Shown here: positions 1 to 8,984 of the stretch, piece after piece
Layout: every line of letters starts with the position of its first letter
Numbering within the stretch: the first letter of the stretch is position 1
From: Candidatus Peregrinibacteria bacterium
Lineage (GTDB): Bacteria > Patescibacteriota > Gracilibacteria > Peribacterales > Peribacteraceae
Assembly: GCA_030649955.1 (NCBI GenBank)
Contig: JAUSFD010000017.1
Coordinates: 1 to 64,000 of the forward strand
Direction: 5' to 3'
DNA length: 64,000 nt
Notes under the pieces: model-generated
What the model saw: only the letters and a program-made list of their open reading frames with translations
What the model was told of the DNA's origin: nothing
Database searches by the model: none
Made by a program: the position numbers and the translations under genes

Positions 1-165
1 TCGCCCCGTGCGCGGGGCTACGCCGGACGAGCGGCCTGGAGAAAGTATACCTGCTTGCGGAGTCGATGGTCTGATTCCCCGGAGCTTGCTCCGGAAAAAG
101 GAGTCCAGAGCTTGCTCTGGGGTTCATACCATTGATTGTCCATTGGAGCACCGCCCGCACATGCA

Positions 166-191
166 AACGCTTCCCACGTTGGGAAGCGTTG
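166..191 (-). terminator. Perfect hairpin after the Ser-rich gene
   Basis: An 11-bp perfect inverted repeat (AACGCTTCCCA / TTGGGAAGCGTT) lies about 25 bases past the stop of the Ser-rich gene; read on the minus strand it is followed by TTTG only, so it is a weak intrinsic terminator at best. Two further hairpins (around 78-100 and 104-122, CCGGAGCTTGCTCCGG type) lie beyond it. Bases 1-165 hold only such palindromes; I see no gene there. Confidence 0.45.
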
Positions 192-216
192 CTCAAGGCG
201 TTGGAGAAGGGAGTGA

Positions 217-1158
217 TCAGCTACTCGTCGAACTCGAGGCGGAGCTGACGCTCGAGGTACTCGAGAGCGAAGAGCTCACAGAGCTGCTCACAGAAGAACT
301 CAAGGAACTCACGCTGGAGGAGAGGGAACTCGCAGAACTACTGATTCCGCTACTCACACTGCTCGAACTGACGCTCGATGAGGAAGAACTCGAGGAGCTC
401 GAACTCGAGGAGGAAGAGCTCAGACTGCTACTCACAGAGGAACTCACGCTGCTCTGCGAAGAGCTCACACTGGAGGAATTGCTGGAGCTCACACTTGAAG
501 ACTCGCTTGAGGAGCTCTTCGAGGAACTGCTGGCACTCGCACCGCAGCGGCCGCCGCGCATGTCGATGTGGAGCGTCTTGTGATTCTGCTGCATCGAGTC
601 GTGGAAATCTTTGTGCTCATCCCACCAGTTCTGGTTGCCGCGCTTCGGCTTGTGAGAACGGTGCCACTCCATATGGAGGCGGTTCTTCTCCTTGTGGAAG
701 TCCCAGTGACTCCTGAAGCACCGGTTCTGCTGCTCGAGGACGCACAGCGCGCGCTCGAGTCCCCGTAGATCTTTGCAGGACTGCACTCCACCGGTGGAAC
801 TCTGCGAGGAGGAGGAGGTGCTCGATGCACTCAGAGAACTCTGCGAACTCGCGGAGGTACTCGAGGCACTCGATGCCGATGTGGAACTCACGGAGGTCGA
901 ACTCTGGCTGGATCCGGAGGAGCTCACGGAACTCGAGGAGCTACTGCGAGAACTCTTCGAGAAGAAATTCCCGAATTTCTCCAGGTGCTTGTTCCACTCG
1001 CAATCGACGCGTTCCCTGCCGATCAGCCCCTTACAAGAGAAGGAGGAATTCACGTACGAGTTCTCGTTCACTTTCTTCGCCATACCCACCGCGACCATGG
1101 AGAACGTCACCATGCCAACGACCGTGGCGGAGAGAATGGCTCTCGTTGTGGTGCGCAT
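217..1158 (-). CDS. Secreted serine-rich low-complexity protein
   Basis: 313 residues. Residues 1-27 form a signal peptide (hydrophobic 8-26, ending GMA). Two Ser/Thr/Ala/Val tracts (about 68-122 and 207-313) flank a central charged, His/Trp-rich segment. A short module SCKxLxGxERxxC occurs twice (Cys42/Cys53 and Cys128/Cys139), plus Cys147 and Cys205, so disulfide-linked mini-domains joined by flexible Ser linkers are likely. No LPXTG or terminal membrane anchor is seen. The Ser tracts probably serve as an extracellular stalk or glycosylated linker (inference). No family recognised. Upstream TTGCTG-18-CACAAT is a possible promoter. The repeat-rich coding sequence produces long spurious reading frames on the other strand. 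Confidence 0.8.
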   Translation of the reverse strand: MRTTTRAILSATVVGMVTFSMVAVGMAKKVNENSYVNSSFSCKGLIGRERVDCEWNKHLEKFGNFFSKSSRSSSSSSVSSSGSSQSSTSVSSTSASSASSTSASSQSSLSASSTSSSSQSSTGGVQSCKDLRGLERALCVLEQQNRCFRSHWDFHKEKNRLHMEWHRSHKPKRGNQNWWDEHKDFHDSMQQNHKTLHIDMRGGRCGASASSSSKSSSSESSSVSSSNSSSVSSSQSSVSSSVSSSLSSSSSSSSSSSSSSSSVSSSSVSSGISSSASSLSSSVSSLSSSVSSSVSSSLSSTSSVSSASSSTSS

Positions 1159-1323
1159 AGTCGAAAGGGGGGAGGGGGTACATTGTGCATCCTATGACGA
1201 ACGGCCAGCAATGAGATTACCTTGATTTTGCATTCCCTCTTTACAGATGAACGCAGCTTAAGCGGAAAGATCCCCCTCTCAGCCGTGGGACTTCCTTCAT
1301 TTCCGCATGCATTTCACCGCGTA

Positions 1324-2460
1324 TCACACTCCTCCTGCGGAAGGGTCAAGGGGTTCCATCAGGTCCTCCAGCACGTCGCCTGCTTCCGCCGCGTGACGCA
1401 CAGCCCGTGCGCGCAGCCTCCCGTCCTCCACGAGCGTATCCGCCTGCTGCACTTCGCCACGCTCCAGAGCTGCGTCGATCTGCATGATGTGCTGCTTCAC
1501 GTCATCGAGCTTCTTCTGCACGTCCGGATTTTCTATCCCACTGTAGAGCTCCTCCGCGCGCGCGAGCTCCGTATTGATCTCGTTACGCCGCTTGAGGATC
1601 AGAGCGGCACGCGTCTCATCCGGGAGGGTTTCCTCCACCTGCCGTCGCAGCGTACGTGCGGACTGCTTCGCCGTCGTGATCCGCTGGAGCACAGGCGCGA
1701 GTGCGGTGTCCTTCTCGCGGAAGTGGAGGTTGCCCAGGGCGGACTCGTGATCGCTCAGTATGAGTTCCAGATCGTCACTCTCCTCCGCAGCGATGCGTGT
1801 CTCACCGCGATCCTTTGCGAGGAGCACGTGCGAGCGAACCCGCGTGTACTCCTCCTCGAAGTACTTGAGGAGCGCCTCACTCTCTCCCAGGGACGTAGGC
1901 GAACGCTGCAGGATGAGTCGCACTTCCGCTAGTCGTCGGTCGAGCTTGCGCACGTTCCACTCTGCCTTTGCCTCGGTGGTCACGTAGAGGAGGCCGATCG
2001 CCGTCTCGTTGATTCCCGTCTTGATGGGGTAGAGGAGGTCGCCGGGTACTGCGCTCTCCGCTGCGGAGGCGATGAAACCGGTTGAGGTCATGAGGAGGAC
2101 GATGGTTGCGAGACCTAGAGAGAATGTGGGTATGTGGAACAGGGAGAGGAAGACCTCCGTGAGCTTGCTTCCGTGGTCACCCTTCACTGTGCGTTTCTTC
2201 TTTTTCACTGGATGCTTCTCTATGAACGATTGGATTTGTGCCAGCGATGCCTGCTTCTCCTCAGAATGGAGGCTGGTGCTCTTGGCCTTATCGAAGAAAT
2301 TGTTCGCGAGGGATGTCATGTGCATCATCTGACGCTCGGCCTCCTGCGGACTTACCTCTTCTCCCTGCAAAATCATGTGGCCCAGGATGGCGCTCCTCTC
2401 TGTCTCTGTCAGATGGATGTTCTGAGCCTGCGCGAAGAAATTGGCGATGGGGTCGTTCAT
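1324..2460 (-). CDS. DUF5667 membrane protein, partner of the sigma factor
   Basis: 378 residues. A cytoplasmic N-terminal helical part (1-90) ends in a basic stretch KKKKR (86-90), then one membrane segment (about 111-134), then the motif AVPGDLLYPIKTG (137-149) that I associate with DUF5667, and a long charged helical extracytoplasmic region. The start codon overlaps the stop of the sigma-factor gene by 4 bases (ATGA), so the two are translationally coupled. By position and topology it may be an anti-sigma factor or envelope sensor, but no anti-sigma domain is recognisable; that role is inference. Confidence 0.8.
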   Translation of the reverse strand: MNDPIANFFAQAQNIHLTETERSAILGHMILQGEEVSPQEAERQMMHMTSLANNFFDKAKSTSLHSEEKQASLAQIQSFIEKHPVKKKKRTVKGDHGSKLTEVFLSLFHIPTFSLGLATIVLLMTSTGFIASAAESAVPGDLLYPIKTGINETAIGLLYVTTEAKAEWNVRKLDRRLAEVRLILQRSPTSLGESEALLKYFEEEYTRVRSHVLLAKDRGETRIAAEESDDLELILSDHESALGNLHFREKDTALAPVLQRITTAKQSARTLRRQVEETLPDETRAALILKRRNEINTELARAEELYSGIENPDVQKKLDDVKQHIMQIDAALERGEVQQADTLVEDGRLRARAVRHAAEAGDVLEDLMEPLDPSAGGV

Positions 2461-2963
2461 TGCTTGAGGAGGGTACGCAGCTTCTTGAGTCCCCGGTTCA
2501 GGCGGACGGAGATGACATTAGCAGACTCCCCGGTAATCTCCGCCGGTGTTAAGCCGTCGACGAAGCGGAGGATCAGGGTATCACGGTACGGCTGGTCGAT
2601 CTTGCGGATGATCGAGAGCACGTTTCGCTCGTCGACCTTGCGCTGCATCGTCTGCTCATCTTCATCCGTCCCGATATCGAAGCCTTCCTCTTGCAATGCC
2701 TCGAGCGACTCCTCCTTACGCTTACTGCGCCGACGCGCCTCGTCGATGATGAGGTTGTTCGCCGTGCGGTAGAGGAACGCCTGCTCAGTCTCGATGTCGT
2801 GGCCCTTCTGGATGTACTCCCACACGCGCATGAATGTCTCCTGCATCAGCTCCTTGCCACGCTCGCGATTGAAGGTGCGGAAGTAGCAGTGACGGAAGAT
2901 CGGCTCCGCGTACTTGTCGTACGCAGCGGCGAAGGCCTCCTCTGGGTCGGATGCGGGGATCAT
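2457..2963 (-). CDS. RNA polymerase sigma-70 family (ECF-like) factor
   Basis: 168 residues, the size of an extracytoplasmic-function sigma factor. Region 2 is visible near residues 10-50 (YDKYAEPIF, QETFMRVWEY) and region 4 with its helix-turn-helix near 120-165 (PYRDTLILRFVDGLTPAEI, VRLNRGLKKLRTLL). First gene of a two-gene operon with the DUF5667 membrane protein. The ATG at 2963 follows a likely -10 (TATACT) by only about a dozen bases, so the mRNA has almost no leader. Which promoters it serves cannot be read from this window. Confidence 0.9.
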   Translation of the reverse strand: MIPASDPEEAFAAAYDKYAEPIFRHCYFRTFNRERGKELMQETFMRVWEYIQKGHDIETEQAFLYRTANNLIIDEARRRSKRKEESLEALQEEGFDIGTDEDEQTMQRKVDERNVLSIIRKIDQPYRDTLILRFVDGLTPAEITGESANVISVRLNRGLKKLRTLLKQ

Positions 2964-3010
2964 CAGTTGGGGGAGTATAGCGTTTATCCCTGTGCAAAGC
3001 GATGCTTGTT

Positions 3011-3099
3011 TAGCTGGTTAGCTTCTTAGCTAGTTAGCTTCTTAGGGCGCCGAACAGGAGCTTCCTAAGAAGCTAAGGAGCTAACAAGCTAAGAAGCTA
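3011..3099. repeat. Word hairpin (TTAGCTTC type)
   Basis: Arms 3011-3046 and 3064-3099 are 36-base imperfect inverted repeats (about 30 of 36 positions pair) made of repeats of a TTAGCTTC-like word. The right arm begins exactly at the stop codon TAG of the gene ending at 3097. It fills the space between that gene and the sigma-factor promoter. No T tract follows, so it is not a standard terminator. Confidence 0.8.
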
Positions 3100-4077
3100 C
3101 TGAGGTTCCTTGAACGGCGCATATTTCCGTAGCTCATTAGCCAAATCGGCGGTGAAGAGGAGCGCTCCGGAGTAGTTCACGTGCGTGGGATTCGAGAGCA
3201 AGTACGAGGAGTACGTCCGCCGACCGTCGATGAAGGTGCAGGCTGGGTGCTGTGCGGTGACGAGATTCAGCACGGTCTTCAGTGAAGTGGCGTAGGCTTG
3301 GACGTTCGAGAGCTGTGCGAAGTCCTGCGAGTATGGACCAATGATGACGAACGTGGGAATGCGGTGTTGTTGCGCAATGGAGCACAGGTAGTCGAGGAGG
3401 AGGATCTGATCGGCGTTAAAGAGGAACCCCTTGCCGTCGTACGCGTTCGTGATGAGCGACAGATCTCCCACTTGGAACACTGCTCTCATGACCTGGTCGT
3501 CGCGAATGAAGCCGTCGGTGTACGCCTCTGGTGCAACGAAGTCCTCCCTGTAGTCCTTCCACCACCGCCGCACCGCATTGCGGTACCGGTATGTCGGGAG
3601 GATGCGGGCGAGGGCGAGACTGAATACTTCCTCAGTGGTGAGCATCCCTTCCTTATAGAGGAACCGAACGATATTTGGATCGAGGTAGTCCTCTCGCATT
3701 GCTCCGTAGTTCACCTGTCGCACCCACGTATTGAGACTGCGCACCACGATGATGGCGCGGGGCGGAGGATGGTGCTCGAGGTACGTGAGGAGCATGACGG
3801 GGTCCGCGAATGCCGCGACGAGAGCGGTCGTCCCGAAGTTGTGTGCCCGCATGCCCGTCCGTTCCTGGAAGAGGGAGGGGATCACGCCGTTCCCCGCCGT
3901 GGAATCTCCCAGGATGAGCACGTCGAATTCCTCCGCACTGCGCAGCATCTTCTGCTGCTGGGTGTAGGTCCAGTCCGCCTGCGCATGTGTGGGCAGCCAG
4001 AAGACGTAGAGGAATCCCAGCTCGATCACACCGATCGTGAGGAGGCAGCAGCCGATGATCAGGAGGATGCGCCGCAA
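3097..4077 (-). CDS. Membrane-anchored SGNH-hydrolase-like protein (AlgJ/DltD-like)
   Basis: About 326 residues from a TTG at 4077, directly after the MBOAT stop (4079). An open frame continues upstream to 4203 but that part is Arg/Ser-rich antisense-like sequence inside the MBOAT gene, so I prefer the shorter form, which begins with a membrane anchor (LRRILLIIGCCLLTIGVIEL). Motifs: LILGDSTAGNG (block I Ser) and near the end NPTHVNYSGA (block V-like His). Paired with an MBOAT acyltransferase it probably helps O-acetylate a surface polymer in the cell envelope, as AlgJ/AlgX or DltD do with their MBOAT partners. The exact substrate is unknown. Confidence 0.7.
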   Translation of the reverse strand: MRRILLIIGCCLLTIGVIELGFLYVFWLPTHAQADWTYTQQQKMLRSAEEFDVLILGDSTAGNGVIPSLFQERTGMRAHNFGTTALVAAFADPVMLLTYLEHHPPPRAIIVVRSLNTWVRQVNYGAMREDYLDPNIVRFLYKEGMLTTEEVFSLALARILPTYRYRNAVRRWWKDYREDFVAPEAYTDGFIRDDQVMRAVFQVGDLSLITNAYDGKGFLFNADQILLLDYLCSIAQQHRIPTFVIIGPYSQDFAQLSNVQAYATSLKTVLNLVTAQHPACTFIDGRRTYSSYLLSNPTHVNYSGALLFTADLANELRKYAPFKEPQ

Positions 4078-4078
4078 A

Positions 4079-5470
4079 TTAAAATCGGACGTAGAGGAAC
4101 TGCTGCGTCTCCTGTGGGGAGAAGAGGATGAGTGCGTAGATGCACGCAAGGACGAAGATACACTGCACAGCAGTGGGCAGGCGCGTGATCGCGAGGAGGT
4201 CACCTTTCCATCCCTGGAGGAAGTGCATAAGGATGATGGGTGCCCAGAGGAGGAGGACCAGCGGGAGGTTCAGCTCGTGCAGAGAGAATCGCATCCCGAG
4301 GATTGCCTGCGCGAAGGCATCGAGCGATGGGCTCGCGAAGAGGATCCACCCGAATGTGACGAGCCCGAAGAAGAAGACCGTAGCGAGGATGCGGAATGGG
4401 AGAGCGTGTGCGATTCTCTCCGGGATGCGGATGATCTTCCCTCCCACGGCGTACGCGGTAGCGAGGAACCCGTGGTACATCCCCCAGAGTACGAATGTCC
4501 ACTGTGCTCCGTGCCAGAGACCCACGAGGAGCATAGTCACGAAGAGGTTTTGTATGGTGTAGAGGATATCGCCGCGGCTGCCGCCGAGGGGGATGTACAC
4601 GTAGTCGCGGAACCATTCCGAGAGGGAGATGTGCCACCGCTTCCAGAAGTCGCTGGGTGTGGATGCCACGTATGGCATGCGGAAGTTCCACACGAGATCG
4701 AAGCCGAGGAGGGCGGCGATTCCCTTCGCAACGTCGGAATACCCAGAGAAGTCTGCGTAGATCTCGAGCGAGACGGCGAGCGCTCCGCTGAGGCCATGGG
4801 GTGTCAGGAGCGAATGATCGAAGAGCGTATCCGCGATGAGCGCTGCGTTATCGGCGATGCAGAACTTCTGCACGAATCCCCACGCGATGAGGATGATTCC
4901 CTGCGACAACCGCTCCTTCGTGATCGGTCGCACTTGCGAGAATTGCGGGAGCAGGTGACCTGCGCGCTCGATGGGGCCGGCGAGCAGCTTTGGGAAGAAC
5001 GCGGCGAAGAGCGCGAGGTCGAGCAGGTTCGTATTCGCGCGGATCGTGCCACGGTACACATCCACCACGTAGCCGATGAGCTGGAATGTGTAGAAGGAGA
5101 TCCCGAGGGGGAGTGCGATCGCGATGATCGCCCAGTCCCACGGTAAGCCGAACAGAGCGAGGACATCCTGGAAGCTGCTCACGAAGAATCCCGCGTACTT
5201 GAAGAACCCGAGGATGATCAGGTGGAAGATGATGGCGCTCCACAAGATGGTCCTGCGGTAGTGGCTCTTCTCCAGCGCGCGCCCGGCGACGTAGCTCACG
5301 AGGGTCGCGAGGATGAGGAGCAGCAGGAAGCGCCCATCCCAGACGACGTAGAGGAGGTAGCTGAACGCGAGGAGGAGGATGTTGCGCAGGCGTACATGAC
5401 GGTGCACTGCTGCGTAGAGTCCTAGGAAGAGGAGGAAGCTTACCCAGAAGGTGAGGGACGCGTACTGCAC
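4079..5470 (-). CDS. MBOAT family O-acyltransferase (AlgI-like)
   Basis: 463 residues with about ten membrane segments. The MBOAT signature is clear: DFSGYSDVAKGIA, FWKRWHISLSEWFRDYVYI and the catalytic-His region GLWHGAQWTFVLWGMYHGF near residue 320. Family members move acyl groups from the cytoplasm to exported polysaccharide or teichoic acid. The downstream gene (3097-4077) supplies the likely extracytoplasmic partner, and the two are one transcription unit with 1 base between them. Length is normal for AlgI/DltB relatives. Confidence 0.92.
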   Translation of the reverse strand: MQYASLTFWVSFLLFLGLYAAVHRHVRLRNILLLAFSYLLYVVWDGRFLLLLILATLVSYVAGRALEKSHYRRTILWSAIIFHLIILGFFKYAGFFVSSFQDVLALFGLPWDWAIIAIALPLGISFYTFQLIGYVVDVYRGTIRANTNLLDLALFAAFFPKLLAGPIERAGHLLPQFSQVRPITKERLSQGIILIAWGFVQKFCIADNAALIADTLFDHSLLTPHGLSGALAVSLEIYADFSGYSDVAKGIAALLGFDLVWNFRMPYVASTPSDFWKRWHISLSEWFRDYVYIPLGGSRGDILYTIQNLFVTMLLVGLWHGAQWTFVLWGMYHGFLATAYAVGGKIIRIPERIAHALPFRILATVFFFGLVTFGWILFASPSLDAFAQAILGMRFSLHELNLPLVLLLWAPIILMHFLQGWKGDLLAITRLPTAVQCIFVLACIYALILFSPQETQQFLYVRF

Positions 5471-5532
5471 AGGGAACAGGGAACAGAATAACAGGGAACA
5501 GGGCAGAAGATCATCCTGTTATTCTGTTCCCT
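5471..5532. repeat. Word hairpin (GGGAACAG type)
   Basis: An 18-bp perfect inverted repeat (5478-5495 with 5515-5532), with a partial extra copy of the GGGAACA word outside the left arm. It starts at the TAG stop of the MFS gene (5531-5533) and ends at the MBOAT start. Confidence 0.85.
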
Positions 5533-6724
5533 ACGCTGGGATCCTGCTCCACACCGGCCGCATCATGAGGAAGAGGAGAATCAACGCGCATCCTCCCGCC
5601 ACTCCGGCACTCAGGAGCGCTGTCGAGATCGACACCGTATCGGCGATCGCGCCGAAGACGGGGGATGCCGCGACGAAGAGGAGTCTCCCGGTGAATGCGC
5701 GCAGTGACAGTGCCGTCGCCCGCATCTCCGATGGAGCGAGTCGGTTCACGATGTCGCTCGTGAGGGGAGTTAAGAACCCCCAGCTCACGCGGGCGACAAG
5801 GAAGAGGAGCAAGCCCGCGGGGTGCACGATGAACCCGAGGCTCACGTAGCACACGGTGACAACGCTCGCGATACCGATGAGGAAGAGGCGGTCATCCATG
5901 AGCTTCTCGACCCGGTGCGTGAGTTTCGAGGCGATGGCACCCATGATGACCATGATCGCGTGGACGATGCCGAAGAATTCCAGGGGCAGAGCGATGAGCG
6001 ACTGGTACGGTTGGGTGAACCAGAACAGCATGAGCGTCATGGTGGAAATCACCGCCTGCACGAGGACGATGCCGCGGATCGTCGGCTTCTTCAGCATCTG
6101 TGCGCTCCTCCTCATGAGGGATTTCAGGTGTTCCGTCTCCTGTTCCTTGTGCCGCTCCGGTTCCTCTAGTGTGAGTCCAATGAGTACGGCGATCCCGAAT
6201 GGCACCACCGTTGCCCACAGGGGAGCGCGCAGCGAGATCAAGGCGAGGAAGCCGCCCAGGACCGAGCACGCTGCTTCCGAGGAGAAGTGGAGGAAGAACT
6301 GGTGCCCCACAATCCGTCGATAGAGTCCCGTCTGCTCCGTCGTGAGTAGGGTGTCGTACGTGAGCGCTTCGAGCGTGCCGGAGAGGCAGCTCGCCCCGAA
6401 GCCCAGGAGGAGCTCTGCGAGGAGGATGCCCCAGAAGCCGCCGCTGAGTGCGTAGAAGACGAACGCGAGGAACGCGAACGCGCACCCCAGGATCACCGTC
6501 TGCCTCCTGCCCCACTGGTCCGCGAGGTGCCCTGTGGGGAGCTCGAAGAACGCCTGCGAGAGGGAGAACACTCCCTGCAGGAGGAAGATCTGCTGCATGG
6601 AGAGCCCGTTCTCCATGAAGAAGAGCGTGATCGTCGGGATCGCGATGATCGCGCCTGTGCACATTTGAATCGCGTAGATTCTCCGAATGTTCGGATGCAA
6701 GCCCGTGTGTGATGTCTCTCCCAT
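5531..6724 (-). CDS. Major facilitator superfamily transporter
   Basis: 397 residues from ATG 6724 (MGETSHTGLHPN); the same frame is open upstream to 7363 but that stretch is antisense to the methyltransferase and rejected. Twelve hydrophobic segments; the loop after TM2-3 carries GHLADQWGRRQTVI, the classical MFS motif A. N-terminal half MENGLSMQQIFLLQGVFSLSQ resembles drug/sugar efflux relatives. Substrate not predictable. Divergent from the methyltransferase gene, about 30 bases between starts. Confidence 0.9.
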   Translation of the reverse strand: MGETSHTGLHPNIRRIYAIQMCTGAIIAIPTITLFFMENGLSMQQIFLLQGVFSLSQAFFELPTGHLADQWGRRQTVILGCAFAFLAFVFYALSGGFWGILLAELLLGFGASCLSGTLEALTYDTLLTTEQTGLYRRIVGHQFFLHFSSEAACSVLGGFLALISLRAPLWATVVPFGIAVLIGLTLEEPERHKEQETEHLKSLMRRSAQMLKKPTIRGIVLVQAVISTMTLMLFWFTQPYQSLIALPLEFFGIVHAIMVIMGAIASKLTHRVEKLMDDRLFLIGIASVVTVCYVSLGFIVHPAGLLLFLVARVSWGFLTPLTSDIVNRLAPSEMRATALSLRAFTGRLLFVAASPVFGAIADTVSISTALLSAGVAGGCALILLFLMMRPVWSRIPA

Positions 6725-6754
6725 CGTCGTGAGTATGCCGCACGCGGGAGTCCA

Positions 6755-7339
6755 GTGCATAGCGAGCTTCCGCTTCCCTGGTGTGAACACTACACTGGTC
6801 CCATCCTCCTCGCGGACGTCCTCCTCGGCGCACTCCTCCTCTTCACGTTCGCGTTCGTTGTCACGGTCATCGCGCACATCTTCCTCGGTGTCCCCTACGT
6901 TCCCACTCCGTGGAGAGTCGCAGAGGCGATGGTCCAGCTCGCAGACATGCGCGGGAGTGAGACGATCTACGACTTGGGAGCGGGGGATGGCCGGCTCCTC
7001 ATCGCCGCGAAGCGGAAGCATCCAAATGTCCGCGCCATCGGCTGCGAAGTCGTGCCGACGATCTGGCTCCTCGGGAAACTCCGCATCCTCCTCTCCCGCC
7101 AGAATATCGATTTCCGGATGACGAATGCTTTCAAGGAAGATCTCCGTGATGCGAACGTCCTCTTCCTCTACCTGATGCCCGAGCTCCTCGCAAAGCTCGA
7201 GCCGAAGTTCGACGAAGAGCTCCAGCCCGGGACGAGGGTGATTTCCTGTACGTTCCGCTTTCCCGGGAAGGAACCCGTGCAGGAGGTGCTCGTCCCCTGG
7301 GGGCGGAAGGGGAAGAAGATTCTCCTGTACCAGTGGTGA
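6755..7339 (+). CDS. Class I SAM-dependent methyltransferase with N-terminal membrane segment
   Basis: 194 residues from GTG 6755. A hydrophobic segment (about 17-42) precedes the methyltransferase fold: motif I ETIYDLGAGDGRLLIAAKRK, acidic loop GCEVVPT, then VLFLYLMPELLAKLEPKF. Similar membrane-tethered small methyltransferases are common in Patescibacteria; the acceptor is unknown. The 3' 209 bases overlap the end of comEC on the other strand, an unusually long convergent overlap. Confidence 0.85.
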   Translation: MHSELPLPWCEHYTGPILLADVLLGALLLFTFAFVVTVIAHIFLGVPYVPTPWRVAEAMVQLADMRGSETIYDLGAGDGRLLIAAKRKHPNVRAIGCEVVPTIWLLGKLRILLSRQNIDFRMTNAFKEDLRDANVLFLYLMPELLAKLEPKFDEELQPGTRVISCTFRFPGKEPVQEVLVPWGRKGKKILLYQW

Positions 7340-8984
7340 GTGTTGCAGACTGCAAACGATCACGTCGGATGATCATGAAGAGGAGGAAGAGGTAGTACAC
7401 CGTGATCGCCGTGCGTCCAATGGGCATGTCCACAGAGGCGAACGGCACTTTCGCGAGCAGGGCGATTCCGGAGATGATGAGCGAGAGGCATCCCCATCCG
7501 ACGAAGGCGATCAACTGTCCCAGTGGGGGAGACAGGACACTCACAACCAGCGACAGAGATCCCACGAGCATGGAAATGGGGATGAGCGGTGCAACCAAGA
7601 TGTTCGAGAGCGGCGCGATGACGGAGAGCGAGTGGAAGAGGGCCAGCGACCACGGGACGGCGGTGATCTGCGCGCAGCACGTCATCGTGAGGGAGTCGCG
7701 AATCCCGAGTGCACGTGGGAACCGCCCGCACAATTTGGTGCAGATGCCCTGGAACTCACTGATGCCGATGACCGCGAGGAACGAGAGCGCGAACCCCGCG
7801 TCGTACCAGAGCTCCTTCGGATTCCATGCGACCATCGCGAACGCAGTCCACAGTATCCCCAGCCGCGCATGCGTCTCGCGCCCCAGAGCGAGGGCGATGC
7901 ACCCAAGGATGCCCATGATCGCTGCGCGCACTGCGGAGGCACTGGCGCCCACGAGCAGTACGAAGAGCACAATCGCGATCGCCCCGGGCACAACTCTCCA
8001 CTTGAGCGGGAGCCAGAAGAGCATCGCGAACACTGCGGTGATGACGAGGGTGATGTTGTAGCCAGAGACCGCGATGATGTGCATGACTCCTGCTCTGCGA
8101 AATGCTTCCTCCAGGTCTGTGGGGAGTCCACTACGCGCACCCGTGAGGAGTCCCGCGAGCAGTGATGCGTGCGGTTCCGGGTAGAGTTGATCGATGCGGT
8201 CTTCGATACTGGCGCGAAGCGAACTCAACGAAGAACGAACACTCCACATCGCTTTCTCCTCTCTCGTCACGGAAGCTCTCGAGATCAGCGCATAGATTCC
8301 CTGCTCACTCAAATACAGGTCGTACCGGAAGTCTTCGACGGGTTCCGGTTTCTCCAGAATGCCTGCGGCAGAGACGCGATCACCCAGTCCGTAGTCGAAG
8401 CCACCGCCCCGATCGACGACGAGCACTCGGCCCTCTGCCGGGATTGTTGCCCCTGACCGATTTTTCACGTCGCTTGCCTCGAGCGTGTACTGCGTTGCGA
8501 GCGTCCGCTGATCCGGTTCTCCTATAATTCTCCCGTTCACCGTTACGAATTCGCCGAGCGCGAAGTGCTCGACCGCATGTTCCCCTGGCGTGTGCGTCGT
8601 CCGCGCCACGTCTGCGAAGGCGAGACTGATCCCGATCACGCAGGCGAGGTAGAGGATCCAGCGTTCCGTTCTCCGCGTCAGTATTCCACCGAGTGTCAGC
8701 GCGAAGGCAGTTCCGAGGGAGATCCACACAATCAGCGGATAACTCCGCTCCTGCCACCACTGCAGGGAGAAAGTCGTGAGGAGGAACGAAACCAAGAATG
8801 CGATGCTGATACGGGAAGCGCGCACATTGAGAGCATCGAGAGCGAAAGCTCCCCCGACGAGTCTCTGTGCATCTCTCGTTTCTCGATAGGTCTGTTCTCG
8901 TTTTCCCTCAGCCGTCTTTTGCGTTCTGCCTCCCAGCAGAACTCCCTTCGCTGAATTCCTGTGCAAGGGCGATCCACTCCTCAA
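7131..8984 (-). CDS. comEC: ComEC/Rec2-type DNA uptake channel, no metallo-beta-lactamase domain
   Basis: 617 residues as an open frame. N-terminal membrane segments, then an OB-fold-like region (LGEFVTVNGRIIGEPDQRTL), then the competence domain: SLLAGLLTGARSGLPTDLEE, MHIIAVSGYNITLVI, VGASASAVRAAIMGILGCIA. ComEC carries single-stranded DNA across the inner membrane. The C-terminal metallo-beta-lactamase domain of long ComEC proteins is absent. The last 65-70 residues (Pro/Arg/Ser-rich) are antisense to the methyltransferase and may be a run-on tail. The start is uncertain: 8984 overlaps rsmA by 77 bases; GTG 8825 would avoid this. Confidence 0.85.
   Translation of the reverse strand: MRSGSPLHRNSAKGVLLGGRTQKTAEGKREQTYRETRDAQRLVGGAFALDALNVRASRISIAFLVSFLLTTFSLQWWQERSYPLIVWISLGTAFALTLGGILTRRTERWILYLACVIGISLAFADVARTTHTPGEHAVEHFALGEFVTVNGRIIGEPDQRTLATQYTLEASDVKNRSGATIPAEGRVLVVDRGGGFDYGLGDRVSAAGILEKPEPVEDFRYDLYLSEQGIYALISRASVTREEKAMWSVRSSLSSLRASIEDRIDQLYPEPHASLLAGLLTGARSGLPTDLEEAFRRAGVMHIIAVSGYNITLVITAVFAMLFWLPLKWRVVPGAIAIVLFVLLVGASASAVRAAIMGILGCIALALGRETHARLGILWTAFAMVAWNPKELWYDAGFALSFLAVIGISEFQGICTKLCGRFPRALGIRDSLTMTCCAQITAVPWSLALFHSLSVIAPLSNILVAPLIPISMLVGSLSLVVSVLSPPLGQLIAFVGWGCLSLIISGIALLAKVPFASVDMPIGRTAITVYYLFLLFMIIRRDRLQSATLTTGTGESSSPSAPRGRAPPARVPSRESGTYRKSPSSRAGALRRTSARALRGARASGRGRGRSHHGDLP

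Noticed and set aside
5531-7363. A 610-residue frame apparently fusing an acidic domain to the MFS transporter
   Set aside because: The extra N-terminal 213 residues are antisense to the methyltransferase gene and have low-complexity Glu/Arg composition; the transporter starts naturally at 6724.
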